Origin: JAAYCI01 sp031551695
Lineage (GTDB): Bacteria > Bacillota > Clostridia > Oscillospirales > Ruminococcaceae
Assembly (NCBI GenBank): GCA_031551695.1
Contig: JAVBNG010000059.1
Location: 1 to 37,192, forward strand
Length of the DNA: 37,192 nt
Reading direction: 5' to 3'
Shown: positions 22,501 through 29,681 of the stretch, piece by piece
How the letters are laid out: each line of letters opens with the position of its first letter
Position numbering within the stretch: the first letter of the stretch is position 1
The notes under the pieces: model-generated
Told to the model about the DNA's origin: nothing
The model's input: only the letters and a program-made list of their open reading frames with translations
Databases searched by the model: none
Position numbers and translations under genes: made by a program

Positions 22501-22869
22501 GTGATTATCGAAAGCATATTGATCCTCGGCGCTTTGGCCATTGCCAGTGTTGTGATGATGGCCACGGGCCGAAGAAGGTATATCGACTACACCATTCCTT
22601 TGTGGCTGGTGCCGCTGGCGGACCTTTTGGGCAGCATGTTTTTCTCGTCCGTGGGAGACAACGACCTGTTCGGCATGCACCCGTCTCTTATCCTCACGGT
22701 GGTGGACATCATCGCCATGCTGGCGGGTATTGCGGCGGCGGTGGTTATCGGCGGCACGGTAAAAAACTATAATGTGCGCAATTTATACCTCACGGCGGTC
22801 ATTATCACCGTGGTGCTCATGTGCCTTATGTACATCTTCAGCAAGCTGGAATTTGTGTGGTTGATATAA
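22501..22869 (+). CDS. unknown small membrane protein with about four helices
   Basis: A 122-residue protein I do not recognise. It has about four hydrophobic segments, beginning ILILGALAIASVVMMATG, then PLWLVPLADLLGSMFF, LTVVDIIAMLAGIAAAVVIGG and YLTAVIITVVLMCLMYIF, joined by short loops, one of which reads SVGDNDLFGMHPS. The start is GTG 22501, immediately before the first helix, with only a weak upstream purine stretch; a longer frame from 22420 would start near the promoter. The downstream gene is convergent. No function is proposed. Confidence 0.65.
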   Translation: MIIESILILGALAIASVVMMATGRRRYIDYTIPLWLVPLADLLGSMFFSSVGDNDLFGMHPSLILTVVDIIAMLAGIAAAVVIGGTVKNYNVRNLYLTAVIITVVLMCLMYIFSKLEFVWLI

Positions 22870-22912
22870 GCTGCTGCCCTCATGCCCGATGAAGGTCTAA
22901 TCGACCAGGAAG

Positions 22913-23134
22913 CTAAAGTTCGAAATCCTCCTTCGAGTATTCCGGCAGCTTTGGCGTGCGCACGGGCACGCGCTTCAGCGGGTCGTATACATATTTTCGG
23001 CACTTGAACTGCGGCGCCACAGGGCCGTATTTGCGGCAGTGGATCATGATGCCGTCCGGCGCGGGACGCCCCTTTTGGCAATAGGCGCACGCAGGCTCCA
23101 CCGTATTGCCGAACAATTTGTTTTTTTTGGCCAT
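22913..23134 (-). CDS. unknown small four-cysteine protein
   Basis: 73 residues from ATG 23134, with GGCGGG 6 nt upstream (a GTG at 23140 lies against that site). The four cysteines come as CAYC near residue 17, then IHCRKYG and FKCRKYVYDPLKRVP, a spacing that suits one small zinc site or ribbon. The end, PKLPEYSKEDFEL, is acidic. Similar small proteins seem common in related anaerobes by memory, but I know no function. It converges with the membrane protein gene and is divergent from phoH. Confidence 0.65.
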   Translation of the reverse strand: MAKKNKLFGNTVEPACAYCQKGRPAPDGIMIHCRKYGPVAPQFKCRKYVYDPLKRVPVRTPKLPEYSKEDFEL

Positions 23135-23165
23135 TGTCACCCCGCCAAGCCCAAAGTTTTACAAA

Positions 23166-23190
23166 GGGAACGCGCTTTTGGCACGTTCCC
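23166..23190. other. hairpin upstream of the four-cysteine protein gene
   Basis: GGGAACG (23166-23172) pairs with CGTTCCC (23184-23190) around an 11-nt loop. No strong T-run follows on either strand, so its role (leader structure or weak terminator) is open. The rest of 23191-23296 is AT-rich non-coding DNA with nothing else I can name. Confidence 0.4.
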
Positions 23191-23297
23191 ATTCGTCTTT
23201 TCAGTATACATGATTTCTTCGTTTTCATCAATCGTTTTCGCAGTTTTAGTGATTATGCCGAAATGTGTGCCGCCCCGGTTTAATTATGTGAAAACTG

Positions 23298-23306
23298 TGG
23301 TATAAT
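23298..23306 (+). promoter_or_regulatory. extended -10 promoter before phoH
   Basis: TGGTATAAT gives a perfect -10 with the TGn extension; the -35 region is poor. It lies about 55 bp before the start proposed for phoH and probably feeds the phoH-ybeY-dgkA run. Confidence 0.65.
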
Positions 23307-23361
23307 ATCGTTGATTTAATGAAAATTCTATAAGAAATACATAAAATAAGAGGTAAAGCAC

Positions 23362-24321
23362 ATAGACAGGGCAATCAACGTAAACGATGTGGACGTGGCA
23401 CTGGCCGTGTTTGGCAGCCAGGACGCAAACCTGAAGCTGATTGAAGCCGAGTACGGCGTGCAGATGGTGTGCCGCGGCACGGAAATTAAGATCATCGGCG
23501 AAGAGGAAGCCGTGCTGCGCGCTGAGAAAACGCTACAGGCGCTGGTTTCGGTTTATGAAAGCGGCCTGTCGCTGGACGAACAGGCCGTGCGGTATTGTAT
23601 GGCGCTGGCCACGGAGGGCGACGAGGGCAAGATCACGGAGCTTTCCGGCGATTTTTTGCTTATCACCGACAAAGGCCGCCCCCTGCGCCCGAAAACGCTG
23701 GGCCAGAAAACCTATATTGACGCCATTAAAAAACACGCCATCACTTTCGGCGTGGGCCCAGCGGGCACGGGCAAAACCTACCTTGCCGTGGCCATGGCGG
23801 TGAAGGCGTACAAGGCCCACGATGTGTCGCGCATCATCCTGACGCGCCCGGCCGTGGAAGCGGGTGAAAAGCTGGGTTTTTTGCCGGGAGACCTGCAAAA
23901 CAAGGTAGACCCGTACCTGCGTCCCCTGTACGACGCTTTGTTCGATATGCTGGGTGCGGACGGGGCCGGGCGCCTGATGGAAAAGCAGATCATCGAGGTT
24001 GCGCCGCTGGCATACATGCGCGGGCGCACGCTGGACGATGCGTTCATTATACTGGACGAAGCGCAAAACACCAGCCGCGAGCAAATGAAAATGTTTTTAA
24101 CGCGTATGGGCGTGGATTCTCGCATGGTGGTGACAGGCGACGTGACGCAGATCGACTTGCCGGAGAAATCGAAAAGCGGGCTTGTGGACGCGCTGAATGT
24201 TTTGAAAAACGTGGAGGGAATTGCGCGGGTGTATTTCACCGATAAAGACGTGGTGCGCCACAAGCTGGTGCAGGATATCATTAAAGCATACGACCGTTCA
24301 TCGGCGAAAAATAAACGATAG
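23362..24321 (+). CDS. phoH: PhoH family RNA-associated ATPase
   Basis: A cytoplasmic P-loop ATPase (PF02562), linked in other bacteria to RNA metabolism next to YbeY. Its P-loop is GPAGTGKTYLA (from residue 132 in this numbering), and further motifs are TRPAVEAGEKLGFLPGD and IILDEAQNTSREQMKMFLTRMG (Walker B). The start is odd. The first ordinary start codon, GTG 23389, has no ribosome site and cuts off DRAINVNDV, residues expected in PhoH. The well-placed GAGGT (23350-23354) points, 7 nt on, to an in-frame ATA at 23362, and an in-frame stop at 23347 excludes anything further upstream. I annotate the ATA start (319 residues) as a hypothesis; with GTG the protein is 310 residues. Confidence 0.9.
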   Translation: MDRAINVNDVDVALAVFGSQDANLKLIEAEYGVQMVCRGTEIKIIGEEEAVLRAEKTLQALVSVYESGLSLDEQAVRYCMALATEGDEGKITELSGDFLLITDKGRPLRPKTLGQKTYIDAIKKHAITFGVGPAGTGKTYLAVAMAVKAYKAHDVSRIILTRPAVEAGEKLGFLPGDLQNKVDPYLRPLYDALFDMLGADGAGRLMEKQIIEVAPLAYMRGRTLDDAFIILDEAQNTSREQMKMFLTRMGVDSRMVVTGDVTQIDLPEKSKSGLVDALNVLKNVEGIARVYFTDKDVVRHKLVQDIIKAYDRSSAKNKR

Positions 24322-24333
24322 GAAGTGGGAATC

Positions 24334-24837
24334 GTGGCACACAAGGTATATATCACAAACCGGCAGAAAGCAGTGAAGATCCCGTCAGGATTACGAATTT
24401 TGATTCGCCGTTCCTGCAATGCCGTTTTTGAGTTGGAGGGGTTCAAGGACCCGGCCGAGGTGAGCGTATCTTTCGTAGACAACGCCGAGATCAGAAAACT
24501 GAACGAGCAGTACCGCCATAACCCGAACCCCACCGACGTGCTGAGCTTTCCCCTTGGCACCGGCGGCAAATACGACAAAAACGAGGACACCGGGGCTTAT
24601 ATGATCGGCGACATCGTCATTTCGATGGAAAAGGCCGTGGAGCAGGCGGGTATCTATGGGCATTCGCTGCAGCGCGAGGTGGCCTACCTCACCGTACATT
24701 CCATGTACCACTTGCTCGGGTACGACCATGAATCCGGCGGCATCGAGGCCGTGCACATGCGCGAGAAAGAAGAAAATGCCCTGATGAAACTGGGCCTGCC
24801 GCGCACGGTGTCTTACACCCAGCCGGACAGGGGGTAG
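24334..24837 (+). CDS. ybeY: rRNA maturation endoribonuclease YbeY
   Basis: A 167-residue zinc-dependent RNase acting in 16S rRNA 3'-end maturation and ribosome quality control (PF02130). The metal site is HSMYHLLGYDH, with His122, His126 and His132 in the usual HxxxHxxxxxH spacing. NPTDVLSFPL is the other family hallmark. GTG 24334 is preferred because AGGAAG lies 8 nt upstream; GTG 24325 overlaps that site. It follows phoH by 12 bp and precedes dgkA by 2 bp. Confidence 0.94.
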   Translation: MAHKVYITNRQKAVKIPSGLRILIRRSCNAVFELEGFKDPAEVSVSFVDNAEIRKLNEQYRHNPNPTDVLSFPLGTGGKYDKNEDTGAYMIGDIVISMEKAVEQAGIYGHSLQREVAYLTVHSMYHLLGYDHESGGIEAVHMREKEENALMKLGLPRTVSYTQPDRG

Positions 24838-24839
24838 CA

Positions 24840-25316
24840 ATGCTCGCGTTTTTTCGCAATTTCGGCTATGCTTTTAAAGGGGTTTACGTCACCATCTTGA
24901 ACGAACGGAATATGCGCGTGCATGTTTGCGCGGCGTTTTACGTTTATATCTTTTCGTTTTTTTATGATTTTTCCAGAACGCAGTACGCCGTTCTCACGGT
25001 GGTCGTGGGCGGCGTGTTTGCGCTGGAACTGGTGAACACCGCACTGGAGCGTGACGTGAGCAATCCCCCGCCGGACCGCTACCAGGTTGCGGGCGTGGTG
25101 AAGGACATCGCCGCCGGGGCCGTGCTGGTGTTCGGCATTGCCGCCGCTGTGTGCGGCGTGTTGCTGTTTTGGGACACCGCTGTTTTTTTGCGCATTTTTG
25201 CGTATTATAAGGCCCATTTAGGCATGTTGGCGCTGCTGGTTTTGTCCCTTGGAGCGAGTTATTGGTTTATTTTCCACATCCGGATGCTGAAGCCGTTTTT
25301 GAAGAGCATCCGCTGA
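24840..25316 (+). CDS. dgkA: diacylglycerol/undecaprenol kinase family protein
   Basis: A 158-residue membrane protein of the DgkA family (PF01219), which in Firmicutes mostly phosphorylates undecaprenol for cell-wall lipid recycling. Diagnostic are NERNMRVH near residue 21, FALELVNTALERDVS (the ExxNTAxE catalytic motif) and VKDIAAGAVLV. The protein is longer than the usual 120-130 residues: an extra C-terminal hydrophobic segment (LGMLALLVLSLGASYWFIF) and a short basic tail extend it. ATG 24840 has GGGGG upstream, and ybeY ends 2 bp before. No cytidine deaminase gene stands between it and era, unlike in many Firmicutes. Confidence 0.92.
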   Translation: MLAFFRNFGYAFKGVYVTILNERNMRVHVCAAFYVYIFSFFYDFSRTQYAVLTVVVGGVFALELVNTALERDVSNPPPDRYQVAGVVKDIAAGAVLVFGIAAAVCGVLLFWDTAVFLRIFAYYKAHLGMLALLVLSLGASYWFIFHIRMLKPFLKSIR

Positions 25317-25402
25317 CCCGCTGCGTGGGGGGCATTCCCAATTCTTTCGGTTCACGCTTTGCGGATTTATTGTGCTGTTGATCTGTTCAAATGATAGTTA
25401 TT

Positions 25403-26317
25403 ATGAATAACGAGGGTAATATTATCGATACAAAATCTGTTTTCGCGGCCATTACCGGCAGGCCGAACGTGGGGAAATCGTCCCTTTTGAACCTGCTGGT
25501 GGGCGAAAAGGCGGCCATCGTCACGCCAAAGCCGCAAACCACGCGCACGCGGGTGACGGGCATTTTAACGAAAGGGGCCGTCCAGTTCGTGTTTTTGGAC
25601 ACACCGGGCTTCCACACGCCGCGCACAAAGCTGGGCCAGCGTATGACGCGCGCCGTGACGGGCGCGCTTTCTGATGTGGACGCGGCCGTGATGGTGCTGG
25701 AGCCGGGCGAAGGTTTTACCGAGGCGGAGGCGGAGCTGATCGACGGCATCAAGTCGGCCGGCATTGGCGCTGTTGCCGTGGTGAACAAAATAGACACGGT
25801 GAAAGACAGCGCGGCGCTGGCGGCACGGGTGGCCGAAATAGAAAAGCTGGATGTGTTTGCCCGGGTGCTAAAAACCAGCGCCGTGGAGGGCACCGGGGCG
25901 GAGGAGCTGCTCGGGGCCATTGCGGGCTACGCCGAGGACGGGCCTCACTATTTCCCGGACGACGCCTATACCGACAGCCCGGAACGCGAACTGGTGGCGG
26001 AGATTTTGCGCGAAAAACTGCTGTTTTTCATGAGCGACGAAATCCCCCACGGCACGGCGGTGGAGATCGACAAGTTCAAGGAGCGCGAAGGTGCGCCAAT
26101 CATCGACATCGACGCCGTGATATACTGCGAAAAAAAGAGCCACAAGGGTATGATCATCGGCAAGGGCGGGCAGATGCTGAAAAAAATCGCTTCGGCCGGG
26201 CGCAAAGACGCGGAGGAGATGCTGGGCTGCAAGGTGAATTTGCAGTGCTGGGTGAAGATCCGCGAGGACTGGCGCGACAACGACCGTCTGCTGGATTCAA
26301 TGGGATTCAAGGCATAA
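25403..26317 (+). CDS. era: ribosome-associated GTPase Era
   Basis: An essential GTPase in 30S subunit assembly that binds the 16S rRNA 3' end. G1 is GRPNVGKSS, G3 is DTPG in FLDTPGFHTP, G4 is NKID, and the C-terminal KH domain holds GMIIGKGGQMLKKI (PF01926, PF07650). About 304 residues is normal. The start is uncertain. ATG 25403 (or 25391) has no ribosome site, whereas GAGGG (25412-25416) lies downstream of both and is well spaced for an in-frame ATC at 25424 (or ATT at 25421), which would give the usual short N-terminus IDTKSVFAAITG. It follows dgkA after about 85 bp and is 13 bp from recO. Confidence 0.94.
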   Translation: MNNEGNIIDTKSVFAAITGRPNVGKSSLLNLLVGEKAAIVTPKPQTTRTRVTGILTKGAVQFVFLDTPGFHTPRTKLGQRMTRAVTGALSDVDAAVMVLEPGEGFTEAEAELIDGIKSAGIGAVAVVNKIDTVKDSAALAARVAEIEKLDVFARVLKTSAVEGTGAEELLGAIAGYAEDGPHYFPDDAYTDSPERELVAEILREKLLFFMSDEIPHGTAVEIDKFKEREGAPIIDIDAVIYCEKKSHKGMIIGKGGQMLKKIASAGRKDAEEMLGCKVNLQCWVKIREDWRDNDRLLDSMGFKA

Positions 26318-26330
26318 GCGGGAGATTTGC

Positions 26331-27176
26331 ATGAGTGGCGGCACAAAGAAAAAAGAAAATGGCCTGGTGCTGCGCGAAGTAAAAGTGGGCGAAAGCACGC
26401 GGATGCTGACCATTTTAACGGCACGGCACGGCGTTGTGTCGGCCTCGGCAAAAGGCGCGCTGAACCCGAAAAGCAAGCTGTTCAGCGCCACGGGGCTGTT
26501 TTGCTACGCGGAGTTTTTGCTGCGGGAAGGCCGCAACACCTATTTTGTGGACGAAGCCGATGTGATCGACGTGTTTTTTGGCCTGCGGCAAAGCGTTGAG
26601 GGCATTGCCCTGGCCACCTATATCGCCGAGCTTGCCATGATATTGTCACCCACAGCGGCAGAGAGCGCCGCGCTGCTGCACTTGGTGCTGCTGGCGCTGC
26701 ACAGCCTTGCCGGCGGCAAGCAGGCCCCGGGCCTTGTGAAACCAGCTTTTGAACTGCGCGCCCTGGCGGACAACGGCTATATGCCGAACCTTGTGGGCTG
26801 CGCCGAATGCGGCCGGTATGACGGCATCCCTTTTTACTTTGACGCGCAAAAAGGGGAGCTGCTGTGCGCAGGTTGCGCCGGGGACTACAAACAAGAGCCG
26901 AACCTGTCTCCGGGGGCTTTGGCGGCCCTGCGCCACGTGGTGCTGGCGGAAGAGGCCAAGGTTTTTGGCTTTGCCCTTGGCGCCGGCAGCACGAGGGAGC
27001 TGAACCGCTGCGCGGAAGAGTTCATGCTGTACCATATCGACTACCCGCCGCGCAGCCTGGCCTTTTTGAAAACACTGGAGGGAGCGGACGGGCAGCTTGG
27101 CCCGGGCGCGCCGGAAACGGGCGAGAAACCAGACGCGGCGCAACACACCAGCGAAGAGGAAAAAGCGGAAAACTGA
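26331..27176 (+). CDS. recO: DNA repair protein RecO
   Basis: A 281-residue recombination mediator that helps RecR load RecA at single-stranded gaps. The N-terminal OB fold begins NGLVLREVKVGESTRMLTILT. The middle is helical, and the zinc-binding cysteines appear as GCAECG and LLCAGC (PF11967, PF02565). The C-terminus carries an acidic, low-complexity tail of about 30 residues after LAFLKTLEG, longer than in most RecO proteins. ATG 26331 has GGGAGA upstream. era-recO is the common Firmicute order. mutS2 starts 7 bp after the stop. Confidence 0.92.
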   Translation: MSGGTKKKENGLVLREVKVGESTRMLTILTARHGVVSASAKGALNPKSKLFSATGLFCYAEFLLREGRNTYFVDEADVIDVFFGLRQSVEGIALATYIAELAMILSPTAAESAALLHLVLLALHSLAGGKQAPGLVKPAFELRALADNGYMPNLVGCAECGRYDGIPFYFDAQKGELLCAGCAGDYKQEPNLSPGALAALRHVVLAEEAKVFGFALGAGSTRELNRCAEEFMLYHIDYPPRSLAFLKTLEGADGQLGPGAPETGEKPDAAQHTSEEEKAEN

Positions 27177-27183
27177 AGAAACT

Positions 27184-29565
27184 ATGATACAAAAACATCT
27201 GAATAACGTAGAACTGAATAAAATTGTAGCCATGGCGGCCGAGCGGGCAGTTTGCCCCGAAGCGCGCCTTCGTTTGTTTGCGGAAATGCCGTTTACCCGC
27301 GCGGAGGACGTGCGGGTGTTGCTGGCGCAAACGGACACTTTGGCTTCCCACATCATCAAAAACGGCAACCCGCGCATCACGTCCTGCGAAGGGGCGGACA
27401 AGATAGCCAGCCGCGCTGCCAAAGGCGGGTTGCTGTCCATGGGTGAGCTGCTGGCAGTGCGTGGAGCTTTACAGAACTTTTCATCGTTGACTAGCTGGTT
27501 TAAGGCCGGTGAGAAAAACGCGACCCCGATGGACGATTTGTTCTTTTCCATTACGCCGCAGCCGGTGCTGGAGCGGGCCATCACGGACGCGATCATCTCG
27601 CCGGAGGAAATGGCGGACAGCGCCAGCGACGAGTTGTACCAGCTTCGGCGGAAGATCCGCCAGACAGAGGGCTCTATCCGGGAAAAGTTGGACGCCATCA
27701 TCAAGAACCAAAACACCAGCAAGTACCTGCAAGAGGGCATCGTGTCCCTGCGCAATGGGCGCTATGTGGTGCCAGTGAAGGCCGAGCACCGGGCGAACGT
27801 GGCGGGCGTGGTGCACGACGTGTCCTCCAGCGGCGGCACCCTGTTTGTGGAGCCCGCCCCCGTGGTGGAGGCCAACGCCAGGATTTTGCAGCTGAAAAAT
27901 CAGGAACAGGCGGAAATTGAGCGTATTTTGAGCGTGTTTTCCCAGCAGGTGGCGGACATCCACCCGTTTTTTGCGGCGGGCTATGAGGCGATGCTGCAAA
28001 TCGACATGCGCGTTGCCAAGGCGGAGTTGGGCCTTTCCATGCGGGGCGTATGCCCCACAGTGAACGAAGAGTTGCGCTTTAACCTCGTGAAAGCGCGCCA
28101 CCCGCTGCTGGATAAAGATAAAGCTGTGCCGGTGGACATCGCCCTTGGCGGCGGCAGCGACACCATGGTTATCACCGGGCCGAACACCGGAGGCAAAACC
28201 GTCACGCTGAAAACAGCGGGCCTTTTCAGCGCTATGGCCCAAATGGGCTACCTGCTGCCCGCGCATGATTCCACGTCTGTGTGCTGTTTTGATCAAATTT
28301 TGGTGGACATTGGCGACGAGCAGAGCATTGAGCAGAGCCTGTCCACCTTTTCGGGCCATATGAAGAATATCACCGAGATTTTGGGCCTCGTGAACGCGCG
28401 TTCTCTGGTGCTTTTAGACGAACTTGGGGCAGGCACGGACCCAGCCGAGGGCGCGGCGCTGGCCGTGGCGGTCATCGAGCGGCTGCGGGAGAGCCACGCC
28501 CTTGTGATGGCAACCACCCACTATGCCGAGCTGAAAATGTTCGCGCTGGAGACCCCCGGCGTGCTGAACGCGGGCAGCGAGTTCAATGTGGAGACCCTGC
28601 GGCCAACCTACAAGCTGATTGTGGGCGTGCCAGGGCGCAGCAACGCGTTTTTGATTGGCGAAAAGCTGGGCCTGCCGGGGGCGGTGATTGAAAGCGCGCG
28701 GCAACATATGTCCACGGAGCAGCGCCGGTTTGAGAGCGTTTTGACCCAACTGGAAGACATGAAACTGGCCATGAAAAGCCAGGAGGACGAAATAGAACAG
28801 CTGCGCTACGCCGCCGAGCACCAGATGGAGGAGGCAAAGGCCAAGCGCGACGCGCTGATAAAGCAGGGCGAGCAGGAGCTGGAAGCCGCCCGCAGCAAGG
28901 CGAAGGGCCTTGTGGACGACGTGCAGAACCAGGCCTACGGCCTGATGGACGAGATGAAAGCCCTGCAAAAGAATGAGCGCGTAGCCAGTGCGCAAAAGGC
29001 CCAGCGGGCGCGGGAAATTGCAAAACTGGGCGCGGGCGATTTGGCAAAGCGCGTGGCCTCCGGCGAAGTGGCGGCCCCGGTGGGGTTTGTGCCGGTGGAA
29101 GCCGTGCAGGTGGGCCAGGAGGTATGGCTGGCGGACCTCTCCAAGGCCGCCACGGTGACGGCCCTGCCGGACAAGAACGGTCAGGTGGAGGTGCGCATGG
29201 GGGCTATGCGCGCGAAATACCCGCTGGCAGAACTGGGGTATGTGCCAAAAAAGCAAAATAAAGACGCGAAAACCCGAGGCAAGACCGCCGTTTCGCGCAG
29301 TGGGGCCACCGGCGGGCGCAGCGCGCGCTCGGAGCTGAACCTGATTGGCAAAACCGTGGACGAAGCACTGCTGGAAGTGGACCAGTTCATTGACGAAGGC
29401 GTGATGGCCGGGTTCGAGACCATTTATCTCATCCACGGGCGCGGCACGGGCGCCCTGCGCGCAGCCATACAGCAGCACATGCGGGGCCATAAAAGCGTGA
29501 AAAGCTTTCGCCTTGGCCGCTATGGCGAAGGCGAAGACGGCGTTACCGTGGTGGAACTGAAATAG
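27184..29565 (+). CDS. mutS2: endonuclease MutS2
   Basis: 793 residues. MutS2 inhibits recombination and splits collided ribosomes in Firmicutes. The order is an N-terminal lever/clamp region, an ATPase core with Walker A GPNTGGKT (residues 332-339) and Walker B LVLLDELGAGTDPAEG (about 408-423), a long coiled coil (about 515-640), a KOW-like segment and the C-terminal Smr nuclease domain from LNLIGKTVDEALLEVD (719) with IHGRGTGALR. ATG 27184 is used: its ribosome site is weak, but the frame above it overlaps recO. It is followed by a strong terminator. Confidence 0.95.
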   Translation: MIQKHLNNVELNKIVAMAAERAVCPEARLRLFAEMPFTRAEDVRVLLAQTDTLASHIIKNGNPRITSCEGADKIASRAAKGGLLSMGELLAVRGALQNFSSLTSWFKAGEKNATPMDDLFFSITPQPVLERAITDAIISPEEMADSASDELYQLRRKIRQTEGSIREKLDAIIKNQNTSKYLQEGIVSLRNGRYVVPVKAEHRANVAGVVHDVSSSGGTLFVEPAPVVEANARILQLKNQEQAEIERILSVFSQQVADIHPFFAAGYEAMLQIDMRVAKAELGLSMRGVCPTVNEELRFNLVKARHPLLDKDKAVPVDIALGGGSDTMVITGPNTGGKTVTLKTAGLFSAMAQMGYLLPAHDSTSVCCFDQILVDIGDEQSIEQSLSTFSGHMKNITEILGLVNARSLVLLDELGAGTDPAEGAALAVAVIERLRESHALVMATTHYAELKMFALETPGVLNAGSEFNVETLRPTYKLIVGVPGRSNAFLIGEKLGLPGAVIESARQHMSTEQRRFESVLTQLEDMKLAMKSQEDEIEQLRYAAEHQMEEAKAKRDALIKQGEQELEAARSKAKGLVDDVQNQAYGLMDEMKALQKNERVASAQKAQRAREIAKLGAGDLAKRVASGEVAAPVGFVPVEAVQVGQEVWLADLSKAATVTALPDKNGQVEVRMGAMRAKYPLAELGYVPKKQNKDAKTRGKTAVSRSGATGGRSARSELNLIGKTVDEALLEVDQFIDEGVMAGFETIYLIHGRGTGALRAAIQQHMRGHKSVKSFRLGRYGEGEDGVTVVELK

Positions 29566-29589
29566 TGGCGGCAGGTGCTGTTTGTGAAA

Positions 29590-29628
29590 GGCCCGCGCTA
29601 CCTGCACTGCGCGGGCCAGCCTTTTTTT
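29590..29628 (+). terminator. intrinsic terminator after mutS2
   Basis: GGCCCGCGC (29590-29598) pairs perfectly with GCGCGGGCC (29609-29617), followed by a run of seven T (29622-29628). It splits the cluster into transcripts ending at mutS2 and starting before ligA, although no clear promoter was seen in 29629-29681. Confidence 0.85.
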
Positions 29629-29681
29629 GGCATCACGAATGTGGCCACCGGCCCGTAAAATAATATCCGAGGTATGATCCC

